Of a DNA stretch of 51,162 nt, positions 1-8,777 are shown piece after piece. Within the stretch, counting starts at the first letter, position 1. The number at the start of each line of letters is the position of its first letter. The position numbers and the translations under genes are program-made. Location of the stretch: assembly GCF_012910955.1 (NCBI RefSeq), contig NZ_WTVQ01000034.1, positions 1 to 51,162 on the forward strand, given 5' to 3'. Source of the stretch: Aromatoleum diolicum. GTDB lineage: Bacteria; Pseudomonadota; Gammaproteobacteria; Burkholderiales; Rhodocyclaceae. The notes under the pieces are model-generated. The model was not told the DNA's origin. It saw only the letters and a program-made list of their open reading frames with translations, and did not search any database.

Positions 1-197
1 TCGTTTCAAATACCGGCAAAACCTTTTCCCCTCTTCCCGACCCCCCGCTTCACCCGCCTAACCACCGCCAGTGCCGCGAAGAGGGGCGAATTATAGACAC
101 CCAAAATATACTGTCAAGCTCCCAAAAGAGAAAATTGCACGGGAGGAACAAGGCGCCGACAGCAGGCAGTCTGCACGGACAGTAAAGCATTATCTAA
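1..197. other. Left-edge intergenic segment without a gene
   Basis: No convincing coding region is seen between the window edge and the stop codon of the GGDEF/EAL gene at 198. The content is a leftward promoter (separate entry) followed by about 80 bases of presumed leader running off the edge. No rRNA, tRNA or boxA-like sequence is complete inside these bases. Confidence 0.6.
90..117 (-). promoter_or_regulatory. Near-perfect sigma70 promoter firing leftward, rRNA-promoter-like
   Basis: On the minus strand a consensus -35 TTGACA (117-112) and a consensus -10 TATAAT (95-90) are separated by 16 bases. The bases after the -10 are GC-rich (TCGCCCC), as in the discriminators of stringently controlled stable-RNA promoters. 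The stretch upstream of the -35 (about 120-140) is A/T-rich on the minus strand, like an UP element. No protein gene begins before the window edge, so the product is outside. A 16S rRNA operon or tRNA gene is the natural inference, but it cannot be seen. Confidence 0.7.
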
Positions 198-3158
198 TCA
201 ACGACTTGCCGCATGACGCCGCGCAAACGCCTCGAAATCGTCAGCAGTTAGTGGCCTGCTAATAAGGAAGCCTTGTACATAGTCGCACCCGCGCGCTCGC
301 AGAAAGTCGTGCTGGGCCTCCGTCTCGACACCCTCAGCGGTTACGCGCAAGCCGAGGCTATGGGCCATATTGATGATGGCTTCGACTAGGAGAGTATCGT
401 TTCGATCATCGGGACAGTCATTCACAAAGCTGCGGTCGATCTTGACGACGTCGACAGGGAAGCGCTTGAGATAGGAGAGTGAAGAATATCCGGTACCGAA
501 ATCGTCGAGGGAGTATCCAACACCAAGCGCGCTGATTTCGCGCATTCGCACCTCAGTGAGGTCGCTGCTTTGCATTAGCACCGATTCGGTAATTTCAAGG
601 ATAAGTTCGGAATGCTCCAGGCCATGTTCTCCGCACAGGCGCGTAACAAGTCCTACGAGTCCGGCTTCGCGGAACTGCACGCCCGAGACGTTGACTGCGA
701 TCCGCAGTAATGGGAGTCCTTGCGAACGCCACTGCCGGGACTGGCGCACGGCCTCGCACAACACCCATTCGCCGATTGCCACAATCAGCCCGGTATCTTC
801 GGCGACCGGAATGAATTCGCCGGGAGCCACGATCCCACGCTCTGGGTGACGCCAGCGTATCAGAGCCTCGGCGCCGGCAACGGTACCACTGGCCGCATGA
901 ATGATCGGCTGGTAGTACAGGACGAACTGCTGCAGTTCGATGGCGGAGCGCAGTTCTGCCTCGAGCTGGACGCGCGCGCGGGCCGCTTCCTGCATGTCTT
1001 GAGCGTAGAACTGACAACGATTCTTGCCAAGTTGCTTCGATTGGTACATTGCAATATCAGCATTGCGCAGCAGCGTCTGAACGTTATCGCCGTCGTCAGG
1101 GAACACGGTAATCCCGAGACTTCCCGAAACATACCGATTTGCGCCAGCCAACAGGAACGGGGCGCGCAACACCCTGAGCACCTTGTCGCCAATGACCTGC
1201 AATCCTTCTGCATCATCGATATCCTCGACAACGAGGGTAAATTCGTCGCCCCCGAGGCGCGCCACCGTGTCCTGCTGGCGAATGCATTCCTGCAATCGGC
1301 CCGCAACCTCGACGAGCATTTCATCGCCGACATCGTGGCCAAGCGTGTCGTTGATCCATTTGAAGCCGTCAAGATCAAGGAAAATCAGCCCTGCCCTCTT
1401 GCCCGTACGACGACTGTGTGCGAGCGCGCGCTCCAGGCGATCGTGCAATAAATTGCGATTGGCTAGCCCGGTCAGCGCATCGAAGTTCGCCTGGCGCCAG
1501 ATAACCTCTTCGCGCTGCTTGCGGCGCGTCATGTCGCTGAAGATGGAGACATACTTAATAAGCTTGCCAGCATCGTCGCGCACGGCGGAAATGGTAAGCC
1601 ACTGCGGATAGACGTCGCCTGACTTGCGCCTATTCCAGATCTCACCTTCCCACCTACCGGTCTTTTCAAGGGTCGACCACATATTCTGGTAAAAGCCGTC
1701 ATCGTGGCGTCCGGACTTGAACATCGCTGGCGTTTGTCCGACCACATCGGATACCGAGTAGCCCGTGATGGTACAGAAGGCGGGATTTACCGAAGTGATG
1801 ACGCCCGCAGCGTCCGCAGTCATGATGCCCTGGCTCGAGGCGTCGAAAACGACCATGGCCTCACGCATGCGTTCCTCCGCAAGCTTGCGCTCGGAAACAT
1901 CGCGAACTAGCGCGATGAAACCTGCCGGCCCCCCATCCAGGCGCGATAGCTGACTCATGGACGCACTGAACCGCCGCTGTCCGCCAGGCAAATCGAGTGA
2001 GTACTCGATTTCGCGCCGCTGTCCGTCCCGCTCGATCGCAATCAAGCCACTCCGGATGTCACCCGCCACTTCCGCCGGGAATGACTCTTCGTATGATCGC
2101 CCCAGAAAATGCTCCGCTGGCGCGACAAGCAGGGAAGGATCCGGGGAATGGAGTTCCGTGATGCGACCCGACTCATCCATGACGAACAGTAGGTCGGGCA
2201 AGGATCCGATCAGCGCCGCAAGTTTCGCCTCCCGTGCTGCGAGCTCTGCCGTGCGCTCATCAACAAGCACCTGCAATCGGCGCCTATGGAGCCTGAGTTC
2301 CGCCATTTGTTTGGCCAGCCATCCCAAGAGCGAACTGAAGGCCAACCCCAGGAGCAGCTTGAGCACCAGATCCGACTTATGCGTCCATCCATCGATCGGC
2401 GCCACGCTCAGAGTCCACGTGCCGTTAGGCATACCTAGCGTGCGGTCGACGGCATCAACCAAGGGCTGCTGGGAGGAAGCAGCGATGATCTGCTTGAGGC
2501 CGGTATCCGGGTGAATCCGCCAGAGCTCGTAATGAAAGCCGCGTTTCACGAGCTGAGGCAGCTGCGCCTTCGAGAGCACCTCCGGAAAACGGATCAGGAC
2601 GGTAGTAAAACCCCAGAATTGTGCGTGGCCGTTTTCATCATCAATGAACACCGGCAGGCGCCCCACTGCGCCAATGCCGCCCTGCATGAGCGTAAAGGGA
2701 CCTGCAAGTGTGAGCTTTCCCGTATCACGAGCGAGAAAAGCTTCTTTGGTTCGAGCCGGATCCGCAAGGAGATCGTGACCAATCGCCTTGGCATTTTCCG
2801 CCACAGGCACGACCCTGCGAATGATTCCACCAGGCGCAAGTTGCAGCGAATCTGCACCTGGGTAATAACGCAGCATTTCGGTGGCGACCGCTTCGAAATC
2901 CGGCACGGCGCCACGTCCCTGACGTACCAAGGCGGCAAGAGCGTAGGTTGCCGTCAACCCATGATGGACCGCGTTTTCGACTTCGTGTGCTTTGTCGCCG
3001 ATGAGGTCGGCAACCTCCGACCGGCGGACATGGCGCGCTTCCCGCTCTGATTGCAGGATGAGGACCGCTGCCGTGACTGCCGCCAGCAAGAACGCGGCAA
3101 GTCCGATCACACGCGGCCGAAACAACGCACTACGCTCGGGCAGGGACACTATCGCCAT
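198..3158 (-). CDS. Membrane sensor bifunctional diguanylate cyclase/phosphodiesterase (CHASE-like, two PAS, GGDEF, EAL)
   Basis: A 986-residue c-di-GMP turnover protein. A first membrane segment (about 16-36) is followed by a periplasmic CHASE-like sensor region (about 55-255) and a second membrane segment (about 264-284). A short coiled stretch leads to two PAS modules (about 310-425 and 432-550), a GGDEF domain (about 555-720) and an EAL domain (about 735-980). The GGDEF motif is intact at 636-640, preceded at the right spacing by an inhibitory-site RxxD (627-630). The EAL motif is intact at 764-766, and DDFGTGYSSL is present further on, so both activities look competent. The ATG at 3158 has the ribosome site GGAGG nearby. 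It lies 190 bases downstream of tyrS on the same strand but probably has its own transcription unit. The ligand is unknown. Confidence 0.93.
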   Translation of the reverse strand: MAIVSLPERSALFRPRVIGLAAFLLAAVTAAVLILQSEREARHVRRSEVADLIGDKAHEVENAVHHGLTATYALAALVRQGRGAVPDFEAVATEMLRYYPGADSLQLAPGGIIRRVVPVAENAKAIGHDLLADPARTKEAFLARDTGKLTLAGPFTLMQGGIGAVGRLPVFIDDENGHAQFWGFTTVLIRFPEVLSKAQLPQLVKRGFHYELWRIHPDTGLKQIIAASSQQPLVDAVDRTLGMPNGTWTLSVAPIDGWTHKSDLVLKLLLGLAFSSLLGWLAKQMAELRLHRRRLQVLVDERTAELAAREAKLAALIGSLPDLLFVMDESGRITELHSPDPSLLVAPAEHFLGRSYEESFPAEVAGDIRSGLIAIERDGQRREIEYSLDLPGGQRRFSASMSQLSRLDGGPAGFIALVRDVSERKLAEERMREAMVVFDASSQGIMTADAAGVITSVNPAFCTITGYSVSDVVGQTPAMFKSGRHDDGFYQNMWSTLEKTGRWEGEIWNRRKSGDVYPQWLTISAVRDDAGKLIKYVSIFSDMTRRKQREEVIWRQANFDALTGLANRNLLHDRLERALAHSRRTGKRAGLIFLDLDGFKWINDTLGHDVGDEMLVEVAGRLQECIRQQDTVARLGGDEFTLVVEDIDDAEGLQVIGDKVLRVLRAPFLLAGANRYVSGSLGITVFPDDGDNVQTLLRNADIAMYQSKQLGKNRCQFYAQDMQEAARARVQLEAELRSAIELQQFVLYYQPIIHAASGTVAGAEALIRWRHPERGIVAPGEFIPVAEDTGLIVAIGEWVLCEAVRQSRQWRSQGLPLLRIAVNVSGVQFREAGLVGLVTRLCGEHGLEHSELILEITESVLMQSSDLTEVRMREISALGVGYSLDDFGTGYSSLSYLKRFPVDVVKIDRSFVNDCPDDRNDTLLVEAIINMAHSLGLRVTAEGVETEAQHDFLRARGCDYVQGFLISRPLTADDFEAFARRHAASR

Positions 3159-3346
3159 GGAGACACCTCCTGCGAGCGCTTAAACATCACGTCAGCGGGA
3201 CAGCCATATGCTACCAACGCTCGTTTTGGCCTGCGCCGCTCCATGACCATCGTGCCCGGTGCCTTGCCGTGAATTGTTACATGTTACACCTGAACATGCC
3301 GCCCAAATCCCTGCAAATCCGGACGGCCGGACCACGCGAGCGCGCC

Positions 3347-4546
3347 TCAACCAAGGCGCACGGCAGCGAACTTGCGCTTCCCGACTTGTAGCACGACCGT
3401 CTGTCCAGACTGCATCACTAGCCCCTTGTCGGCGACTCGGTCACCATTCAGGCGCACCGCACCCTGCTCGATCATCCGCATCGCTTCGGAGGTGGTTCCA
3501 GTCAATCCTGCTTGCTTGATGACCTGAAAAACCGGTAGCCCTGCCGCTCCCACCGCGACTGTAACCTCTGGCATATCGTCAGGAAGCACCCCGCGCTGGA
3601 AACGCGCCTCGAACTCAGTCAATGCGTCGACGGCAGCGCGCTGGTCGTGGAAACGGGCGACGAGCTCCTGGGCAAGCAGCACTTTGACGTCACGCGGGTT
3701 ACGCCCTGACCCGACTTCACGACGAAGTCCGCCAATTTCGCTCGTCGATCGGAACGAAAGCAGATCGTAATAGCGCCACATCAGATCGTCGGAGATCGAC
3801 ATGACTTTGCCGAAGATTTCCCGTGGCGCTTCAGCGATGCCGATATAGTTTCCCAGCGACTTCGACATCTTGTTGATACCGTCGAGTCCCTCGAGCAGGG
3901 GCATCATCAGCACGCACTGGGGCGCCTGGCCGTCGTGCTTCTGAAGCTCCCGCCCCATCAGCAAATTGAACTTCTGATCGGTCCCGCCAAGCTCGACGTC
4001 CGCTCGCATCGCCACCGAGTCGTAACCCTGGCACAAGGGATAGAGGAATTCGTGAATTGCTATGGGTTGACCGCCGGAATAGCGCTTGGCAAAGTCATCG
4101 CGCTCGAGCATGCGCGCGACGGTATTGCGCGACGCAAGGCGGATCATCCCCGCGGCGCCGAGCGACTCCATCCAGGCCGAGTTGAAGCAGATTTCGGTCT
4201 TTTCCGGGTCGAGGATCTTGAAGACCTGGTCCTGATATGTACGAGCGTTCTCCATGATCTGCTCCCGCGACAACGGCGGCCGCGTGGCGTTCTTGCCCGA
4301 CGGGTCGCCGATCATCCCGGTAAAGTCACCGATCAGGAACATCACCTTGTGCCCGAGATCCTGGAAGTGACGCAGTTTGTTGATCAGGACCGTATGCCCA
4401 AGATGCAGGTCCGGGGCCGTGGGATCAAATCCGGCCTTGACCCGGAGCGGACGCCCGGACTTGAGCTTCTCGATCAGTTCCGCCTCGATCAGCAGTTCGT
4501 CGGCACCCCGCTTGATCAGCTCGAGGGCTCCCTGTACGTCAGTCAT
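3347..4546 (-). CDS. tyrS: Tyrosyl-tRNA synthetase
   Basis: Charges tRNA-Tyr with tyrosine in the cytosol. This is a class I synthetase of 399 residues, the usual length for the ~400-residue bacterial type. The HIGH-like signature is HLGH at 48-51, the KMSKS signature is exact (about residue 230), and the last ~65 residues form an S4 RNA-binding domain. The reading frame extends to an ATG at 4558, but the ATG at 4546 is better: GGAGAG lies four bases before it, and the longer version would place that site inside the coding sequence. Divergent from the M23 peptidase gene, with only ~70 bases between them. Confidence 0.96.
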   Translation of the reverse strand: MTDVQGALELIKRGADELLIEAELIEKLKSGRPLRVKAGFDPTAPDLHLGHTVLINKLRHFQDLGHKVMFLIGDFTGMIGDPSGKNATRPPLSREQIMENARTYQDQVFKILDPEKTEICFNSAWMESLGAAGMIRLASRNTVARMLERDDFAKRYSGGQPIAIHEFLYPLCQGYDSVAMRADVELGGTDQKFNLLMGRELQKHDGQAPQCVLMMPLLEGLDGINKMSKSLGNYIGIAEAPREIFGKVMSISDDLMWRYYDLLSFRSTSEIGGLRREVGSGRNPRDVKVLLAQELVARFHDQRAAVDALTEFEARFQRGVLPDDMPEVTVAVGAAGLPVFQVIKQAGLTGTTSEAMRMIEQGAVRLNGDRVADKGLVMQSGQTVVLQVGKRKFAAVRLG

Positions 4547-4619
4547 GCGACTCTCCATTCATTACGGGACGGTTAAAAACTTTGCTACACTCGCGAAAGT
4601 TTTTTGTCCGAAAATTCCC

Positions 4620-5945
4620 ATGCAGGCACGAAAAGTCAGGATTCTAGCCGAACTGAGCGATCAACTTCCCTCTTCCCGTCGCCGGGGATGGGTACTCGGT
4701 GCGGTCGTCAGCGCCTCGATGCTCGGGGTTGTAGCCGCGACCGCCGTAGTCCCTGGCGACGCGCCAATGCCCTTCCCGGCCGAATCGGTGATCGAACAAC
4801 TCGGCCCGGTCAAGGTGGAAACGGTGGAACAGCGGGACTTGCCCTTTGTATCCGACGAGCGCGTATTGCCAGGCGATACCATTCACACGATTTTTCGCCG
4901 TATCGGGGTCAGCGACCAAGAAGCACTGGACTTCCTGAATCAGACGGAAGGCATGCAGGCACAGCGGCAACTGCGTGCGGGACGCTCGCTTTTTGCAGTC
5001 GTCAATGCGGACGGAAGGCTGGTATCGCTGAGCCTGCCAGTATCCGGGGGCGATACGCGATTCACGATCGAACGCACCACAGAGGGGTTTCGAGCGCGAG
5101 CCGAGAATCCCGCAGCAATTGAAACGCACGTTGAAATGCGCTCCGGAACCATCCGCCAGACACTGTTCGGCGCGACCGACGCCGCAGGGATCCCCGACAG
5201 CGTTGCGACCAAGCTCGCTGAAATTTTCGGCACTGAAATCGATTTCAGTAGCGATCTGCGGCGTGGAGACGAGTTCCGCGTTGTTTATGAAACCATCCAC
5301 AACCAAGGGATCGCAACTCGTGCAGGACGCATTCTCGCGGCCGAGTTCGTCAATCAGGGCAAAAGCCATACGGTGGTCCTACACAGGGACGCCGATGGAT
5401 CCGATACCTACTATACGCCGGACGGTCGTGGCCTCAACCAGGCATTCCTGCGATATCCTCTTGAATTCTCGCGCATTTCGTCAAATTTTGGACGACGGCT
5501 CCATCCCGTTCACAAGAGCTGGCGCGCGCACAACGGTACCGATTTTGCCGCGCCGACCGGCACCCCGGTAAAGGCCGCTTCCAATGGCACCGTCGAATAT
5601 GTTGGCAGCCAGCGTGGTTACGGGAACATCGTCGTGCTGCAACACCGCGACCGCTACGAAACCGCATATGCGCACCTGAACGGATTCGTCAGCGGTCTGC
5701 GCAAGGGTGAACGAGTGCGCCAAGGGGATGTAATCGGCTATGTTGGCTCGACCGGCTGGTCGACGGGCGCACATCTGCATTTCGAGATCCGCGTCAATGG
5801 CGTCGCCGAGGATCCGATGAAGATTGCGCTACCTTCGGCCCAGCCGCTGGAAAAGCAGGCACTTGCGACCTTCAAGCGCGAGACCGGCGCAATGTTTCAG
5901 CGCTTGGCTCTACTCAGCCGCACGGACGTCGCGAAGATCGACTGA
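4620..5945 (+). CDS. M23 family peptidoglycan metallopeptidase, membrane anchored
   Basis: A 441-residue envelope endopeptidase of the MepM (YebA) type, predicted to cut peptide cross-links in peptidoglycan. The N-terminus has a short basic segment and one membrane anchor (about 25-45). A long middle region (about 60-270) contains an OapA/LysM-like part. The LytM/M23 domain is at about 285-395. Zinc ligands are visible: H304 and D308 in HNGTD, and the second HxH at H385/H387 in GAHLHFE, with H352 in the YAHLNG loop. The ATG at 4620 lacks a good ribosome site. It is chosen because the frame upstream only mirrors tyrS and the membrane anchor follows directly. A strong bidirectional hairpin follows the stop. 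Confidence 0.92.
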   Translation: MQARKVRILAELSDQLPSSRRRGWVLGAVVSASMLGVVAATAVVPGDAPMPFPAESVIEQLGPVKVETVEQRDLPFVSDERVLPGDTIHTIFRRIGVSDQEALDFLNQTEGMQAQRQLRAGRSLFAVVNADGRLVSLSLPVSGGDTRFTIERTTEGFRARAENPAAIETHVEMRSGTIRQTLFGATDAAGIPDSVATKLAEIFGTEIDFSSDLRRGDEFRVVYETIHNQGIATRAGRILAAEFVNQGKSHTVVLHRDADGSDTYYTPDGRGLNQAFLRYPLEFSRISSNFGRRLHPVHKSWRAHNGTDFAAPTGTPVKAASNGTVEYVGSQRGYGNIVVLQHRDRYETAYAHLNGFVSGLRKGERVRQGDVIGYVGSTGWSTGAHLHFEIRVNGVAEDPMKIALPSAQPLEKQALATFKRETGAMFQRLALLSRTDVAKID

Positions 5946-5965
5946 AGATCTGTCGCTCGTTCATG

Positions 5966-5999
5966 AAAAAAAACGGGATGCCAAGGCATCCCGTTTTTC
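5966..5999. terminator. Bidirectional intrinsic terminator between the M23 peptidase gene and erpA
   Basis: A perfect stem (AAAACGGGATGCC / GGCATCCCGTTTT, loop AA) is flanked by an A-run on the left and a T-run on the right. It therefore reads as a Rho-independent terminator on both strands. It sits between two convergent genes. Confidence 0.9.
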
Positions 6000-6021
6000 T
6001 TGACTCGCTGAAACCGGCAGA

Positions 6022-6372
6022 TCAGGCGGAGAACGACGACCCACACCCGCAGGTGCTCGTTGCGTTGGGATTACGGATCACAAACTGCGACCCTTCCAAG
6101 CCTTCGCTATAGTCGATTTCGGCACCGACCAGATACTGGTAGCTCATCGAGTCAATCAGCAGCGTTACGCCATTCTTCTCGAGCGATGTGTCGTCTTCAT
6201 TGACCTCCTCATCGAAAGTGAAGCCATACTGAAAACCCGAGCAGCCGCCGCCGCTGACGAAGACGCGAAGTTTGAGTTCGGGGTTACCCTCTTCCTCAAT
6301 CAGTTCCTTGACCTTACTGGCCGCGCTGTCAGTGAAGACGAGCAGTTCGGGGGTGTCGACTGCAGTGTTCAT
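6022..6372 (-). CDS. erpA: Iron-sulfur cluster insertion protein ErpA (A-type carrier)
   Basis: A 116-residue A-type Fe-S carrier that passes [4Fe-4S]/[2Fe-2S] clusters to client apoproteins, in E. coli notably isoprenoid synthesis enzymes. The three conserved cluster-binding cysteines are present: C44 in GGGCSGF, and C108 and C110 in the C-terminal TCGCGSSF. The start at 6372 has the ribosome site GGAG seven bases upstream; the frame is open further upstream (to 6417) without support. It lies 90 bases downstream of argC in the same direction. A possible own promoter lies at 6401-6430. Its untranslated leader shares a 15-base block with the argC leader. Confidence 0.95.
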   Translation of the reverse strand: MNTAVDTPELLVFTDSAASKVKELIEEEGNPELKLRVFVSGGGCSGFQYGFTFDEEVNEDDTSLEKNGVTLLIDSMSYQYLVGAEIDYSEGLEGSQFVIRNPNATSTCGCGSSFSA

Positions 6373-6400
6373 GTTTTCTCCTCTGTGGGGCTGTTCTCGC

Positions 6401-6430
6401 ATAATGCGCCAGAGCATACCTTTTCGTCAA
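6401..6430 (-). promoter_or_regulatory. Possible sigma70 promoter of erpA
   Basis: On the minus strand TTGACG (6430-6425) and CATTAT (6406-6401) are separated by 18 bases, leaving a ~35-base leader before the erpA start. The match is moderate and there could instead be read-through from argC. Confidence 0.4.
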
Positions 6431-6462
6431 AATGAGAGTGGTGATGCAGTCAATTGGTTCCA

Positions 6463-7491
6463 TCAGGGACTGACGGGCACCACGTCAAGACCGAGCATTT
6501 CGTCAAATTCGAACATGATGTTCATGTTCTGCACGGCCTGACCTGCAGCCCCCTTGACAAGGTTGTCGATCACCGACAGCACGACGACCACGTCACCGCC
6601 CTGTGGGCGATGCACCGCGATGCGACAAATATTGCTTGCGCGGACCGAACGAGTCTCCGGATGACTGCCCGGGGGGAGCACGTCGACAAACGGCTCACTG
6701 CGGTAACGGTTCTCGAACAGCGCCTGAACGTCTACGTCCTTCGTGAGTTTCGCATACAGTGTCGCATGAATGCCACGAATCATCGGCGTAAGATGCGGCA
6801 CAAAGGTCAGACCGACCGGCGCTCCCGCCATGCCAACGAGGCCCTGACGAATTTCGGGCAAGTGACGATGACCGGGCACGCCGTAGGCCTTGAAACTATC
6901 TGCGGCTTCAGCAAACAGCGTATGCACTTCGGCCTTACGCCCGGCACCGGATACACCCGATTTTGCGTCGGCAACCAGGTATGAGAGATCCACCGCACCC
7001 GACTCGATCAGCGGCAGGAAACCCAACTGCACGGCCGTCGGATAGCAACCCGGATTCGCCAACACGCGCGCACTGCGAATCTGCTCGCGGTGGCGTTCTG
7101 GCAGGCCGTAGACCGCCTCGGCAACCAACGCGGGCGCCGCGTGCTGCATGCCATACCACTTCTCCCACTCAGCGATGTCGCGGATACGGAAGTCGGCAGC
7201 AAGATCGATGACACGCACACCGGCATTGACGAGATCGCTTGCCTGCTGCATCGCGATACCATTCGGGGTGGCGAAAAATACGACATCGCACTGATCGAGC
7301 GCGGCCTCGGCCGGGGTCACGAAGCGCAAATCGACCCGCCCACGCAAACTCGGAAACATGTCGGACACGGGCATGCCGGCATCGCCACGCGAGGTAATCG
7401 CATGCAATTGCGCACCGGGGTGACGCGCAAGCAGCCTGAGCAGTTCAACACCGGTATAACCCGTACCTCCGACCACACCAACCTTGATCAT
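6463..7491 (-). CDS. argC: N-acetyl-gamma-glutamyl-phosphate reductase
   Basis: Catalyses the third step of arginine biosynthesis: NADPH-dependent reduction of N-acetylglutamyl phosphate to the semialdehyde. It has 342 residues, normal for type 1 ArgC. The dinucleotide-binding GGTGYTG is at 8-14, and the catalytic cysteine C149 lies in NPGCYPT. The start at 7491 is preceded by GGAG at good spacing, while upstream in-frame codons only extend into the leader. It follows the rpsI terminator and has its own likely extended -10 promoter at 7535-7540. Confidence 0.96.
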   Translation of the reverse strand: MIKVGVVGGTGYTGVELLRLLARHPGAQLHAITSRGDAGMPVSDMFPSLRGRVDLRFVTPAEAALDQCDVVFFATPNGIAMQQASDLVNAGVRVIDLAADFRIRDIAEWEKWYGMQHAAPALVAEAVYGLPERHREQIRSARVLANPGCYPTAVQLGFLPLIESGAVDLSYLVADAKSGVSGAGRKAEVHTLFAEAADSFKAYGVPGHRHLPEIRQGLVGMAGAPVGLTFVPHLTPMIRGIHATLYAKLTKDVDVQALFENRYRSEPFVDVLPPGSHPETRSVRASNICRIAVHRPQGGDVVVVLSVIDNLVKGAAGQAVQNMNIMFEFDEMLGLDVVPVSP

Positions 7492-7534
7492 GTCTTCTCC
7501 TCTGTGGGGTTCTGACCCCAAAACCTATTGGGTA

Positions 7535-7543
7535 ATTATCGCA
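7535..7543 (-). promoter_or_regulatory. Extended -10 promoter of argC
   Basis: The minus strand reads TGC-GATAAT, an extended -10 (TGn plus a 5/6 hexamer), 44 bases before the argC start and just downstream of the rpsI terminator. No good -35 is seen, which extended -10 promoters tolerate. Confidence 0.5.
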
Positions 7544-7576
7544 CCCGGTACCGCACATTCCGCTGCGCCAAAATGC

Positions 7577-7603
7577 AAAAAAGCCGCCTCGAGAGGCGGC
7601 TTT
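7577..7603 (-). terminator. Intrinsic terminator after rpsI
   Basis: On the minus strand the stem GCCGCCTC/GAGGCGGC is followed by a run of six T. It ends the rplM-rpsI transcript about 20 bases after the rpsI stop. Confidence 0.9.
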
Positions 7604-7624
7604 CTGACAGCAGATACCTGAGTA

Positions 7625-8017
7625 TCAGCGCTTCGAGAACTGCTTGCGGCGACGGGCCTTGCGGAAACCGACCTTCTTCCGTTCGACTTCGCGCGCATCG
7701 CGGGTCACGAAACCTGCCTTGCGCAGCACCGGCTTCAGTTCCTCATCGTATTCGATCAGCGCACGGGTAATGCCGTGGCGGACCGCACCTGCCTGACCCG
7801 ACTCGCCGCCACCGGTGACGTTCACCATGATGTCGAAGCGGTTGTCGTTTTCAGTCAGCACGAGCGGCTGGCGCACAATCATGCGGCCGGTTTCGCGCGA
7901 AAAAAACTCGTCCACGGGCTTGCCGTTAACGACGATGTTGCCGGTACCCGGCTTCATGAAGACACGGGCAACCGCAGTCTTGCGGCGGCCAGTGCCGTAG
8001 TTGTAACTAACAGCCAT
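7625..8017 (-). CDS. rpsI: 30S ribosomal protein S9
   Basis: A 130-residue small-subunit ribosomal protein, exactly the family length. It begins [13 protein letters not shown] and ends with the conserved basic tail [11 protein letters not shown] that reaches the P-site tRNA. The start at 8017 has AGGAG upstream; a longer open frame exists but is unsupported. The gene is 13 bases downstream of rplM, the near-universal rplM-rpsI operon. Confidence 0.98.
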   Translation of the reverse strand: MAVSYNYGTGRRKTAVARVFMKPGTGNIVVNGKPVDEFFSRETGRMIVRQPLVLTENDNRFDIMVNVTGGGESGQAGAVRHGITRALIEYDEELKPVLRKAGFVTRDAREVERKKVGFRKARRRKQFSKR

Positions 8018-8030
8018 TGATCGGCTCCTG

Positions 8031-8459
8031 TCAGATCTCGAGAACTTTGGGCTGCTGAGCGGCGTGCGGATGCTCACCACCCGCGTAGCACTTCAGCTTC
8101 TTCAGCATGGCGTAACCCAGCGGCCCCTTCGGCAGCATGCCCTTCACGGCCTTTTCCAGTACACGCTCGGGAAAGCGCTGCTGCAGCTTGGTGAAGTTGG
8201 TTTCGTAGATTCCGCCCGGAAAACCGGTGTGACGGTAATACTTCTTATCCTGGGCCTTGTTGCCGGTGACACGCAGCTTCTCGACGTTAACAACGACGAT
8301 GAAGTCACCGGTATCGACGTGCGGCGTATAGATAGGCTTGTGCTTACCACGCAGACGGCGAGCAACCTCGGCGGCAACCCGGCCAAGCACCTTATCCGCC
8401 GCGTCGACAACAAACCAGTCGCGCTTGACTTCGTGCGGCTTGGCAGAAAACGTTTTCAT
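8031..8459 (-). CDS. rplM: 50S ribosomal protein L13
   Basis: A 142-residue large-subunit protein of exactly the E. coli length, beginning MKTFSAKP. It contains the conserved [18 protein letters not shown] and GMLPKGPLG segments. The start at 8459 has GAGGA upstream. It is the first gene of the rplM-rpsI operon. The ~110 bases upstream hold a promoter candidate and, beyond it, a strong terminator belonging to a separate upstream RNA. Confidence 0.98.
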   Translation of the reverse strand: MKTFSAKPHEVKRDWFVVDAADKVLGRVAAEVARRLRGKHKPIYTPHVDTGDFIVVVNVEKLRVTGNKAQDKKYYRHTGFPGGIYETNFTKLQQRFPERVLEKAVKGMLPKGPLGYAMLKKLKCYAGGEHPHAAQQPKVLEI

Positions 8460-8515
8460 TCGAATCCTCGATCTTGTCCGGCCTGGGGCGAAGGCCAATA
8501 AACGGAAAGCTCGTG

Positions 8516-8545
8516 ATGGTAGCGGGAACACCACCACAAAGTCAA
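8516..8545 (-). promoter_or_regulatory. Likely promoter of the rplM-rpsI operon
   Basis: The minus strand has TTGACT (8545-8540, 5/6) and TACCAT (8521-8516) with an 18-base spacer. A start near 8509 would leave a ~50-base leader before rplM. The leader can form a small GGCC...GGCC hairpin (8481-8497). L13 autoregulation is known in other bacteria, but no specific operator is recognised here. Confidence 0.5.
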
Positions 8546-8571
8546 ATCCAGATGCATCACAGGTGGACTAT

Positions 8572-8672
8572 ACAAAAAAAACGCAGCCCCTGCGGGACTG
8601 CGTTAAATCCACACCAAAGGAGGAGGGTGGAGGAGACACCGTTTGGATCGCGAGGCTAAAGCGACCCGACTG
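8572..8672 (-). ncRNA. Candidate small RNA with anti-Shine-Dalgarno motifs
   Basis: A ~100-nt transcript is predicted on the minus strand. It has a promoter (TTGCCC 8707-8702, 17 bases, GATAAT 8684-8679) and a strong Rho-independent terminator (ACGCAG/CTGCGT stem plus eight T, 8603-8574). Between them lie two C/U-rich motifs. UCUCCUC sits in the loop of a GGUG/CACC hairpin (8640-8626). CCUCCUCCUUU (8626-8616) follows and mimics the anti-SD tail of 16S rRNA. No protein gene ends at this terminator and none begins at this promoter. Small RNAs with unpaired CCUCC motifs that pair to ribosome sites are known in other proteobacteria. Assignment to a known family is not possible from sequence alone. 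The alternative is a long rplM leader with an attenuator, which the separate rplM promoter makes less likely. Confidence 0.55.
8574..8605 (-). terminator. Strong intrinsic terminator upstream of rplM
   Basis: The minus-strand stem (AACGCAG / CTGCGTT with an inner CCC/GGG pairing and loop) is followed by eight T. On the plus strand it lacks a T-run, so it acts leftward. It terminates the candidate small RNA rather than any visible protein gene. Confidence 0.85.
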
Positions 8673-8678
8673 GTACCG

Positions 8679-8707
8679 ATTATCCATACCCGCTTATCAC
8701 CGGGCAA
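8679..8707 (-). promoter_or_regulatory. Promoter of the candidate small RNA
   Basis: -35 TTGCCC (8707-8702, 4/6) and -10 GATAAT (8684-8679, 5/6) are 17 bases apart, predicting a start near 8672. A second -10-like hexamer TATAGT at 8731-8726 could give a longer form starting near 8719. Confidence 0.5.
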
Positions 8708-8777
8708 GCATTTCTTGTGCATCGCACTATAAATGTTTTGATTGAAGGATAAGTGGCGCTTATACATACGTAAATAT

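Noticed and set aside
5946-6021. Possible missing anmK between the M23 peptidase and erpA genes
   Set aside because: I recall anmK at this place in some betaproteobacteria, but only a clean terminator is present and no remnant is visible. Absence by itself does not show a loss event.
8455-8475. TTCGAATCC, resembling a tRNA T-loop
   Set aside because: It overlaps the rplM start and leader, and no acceptor, D- or anticodon arms can be built around it.
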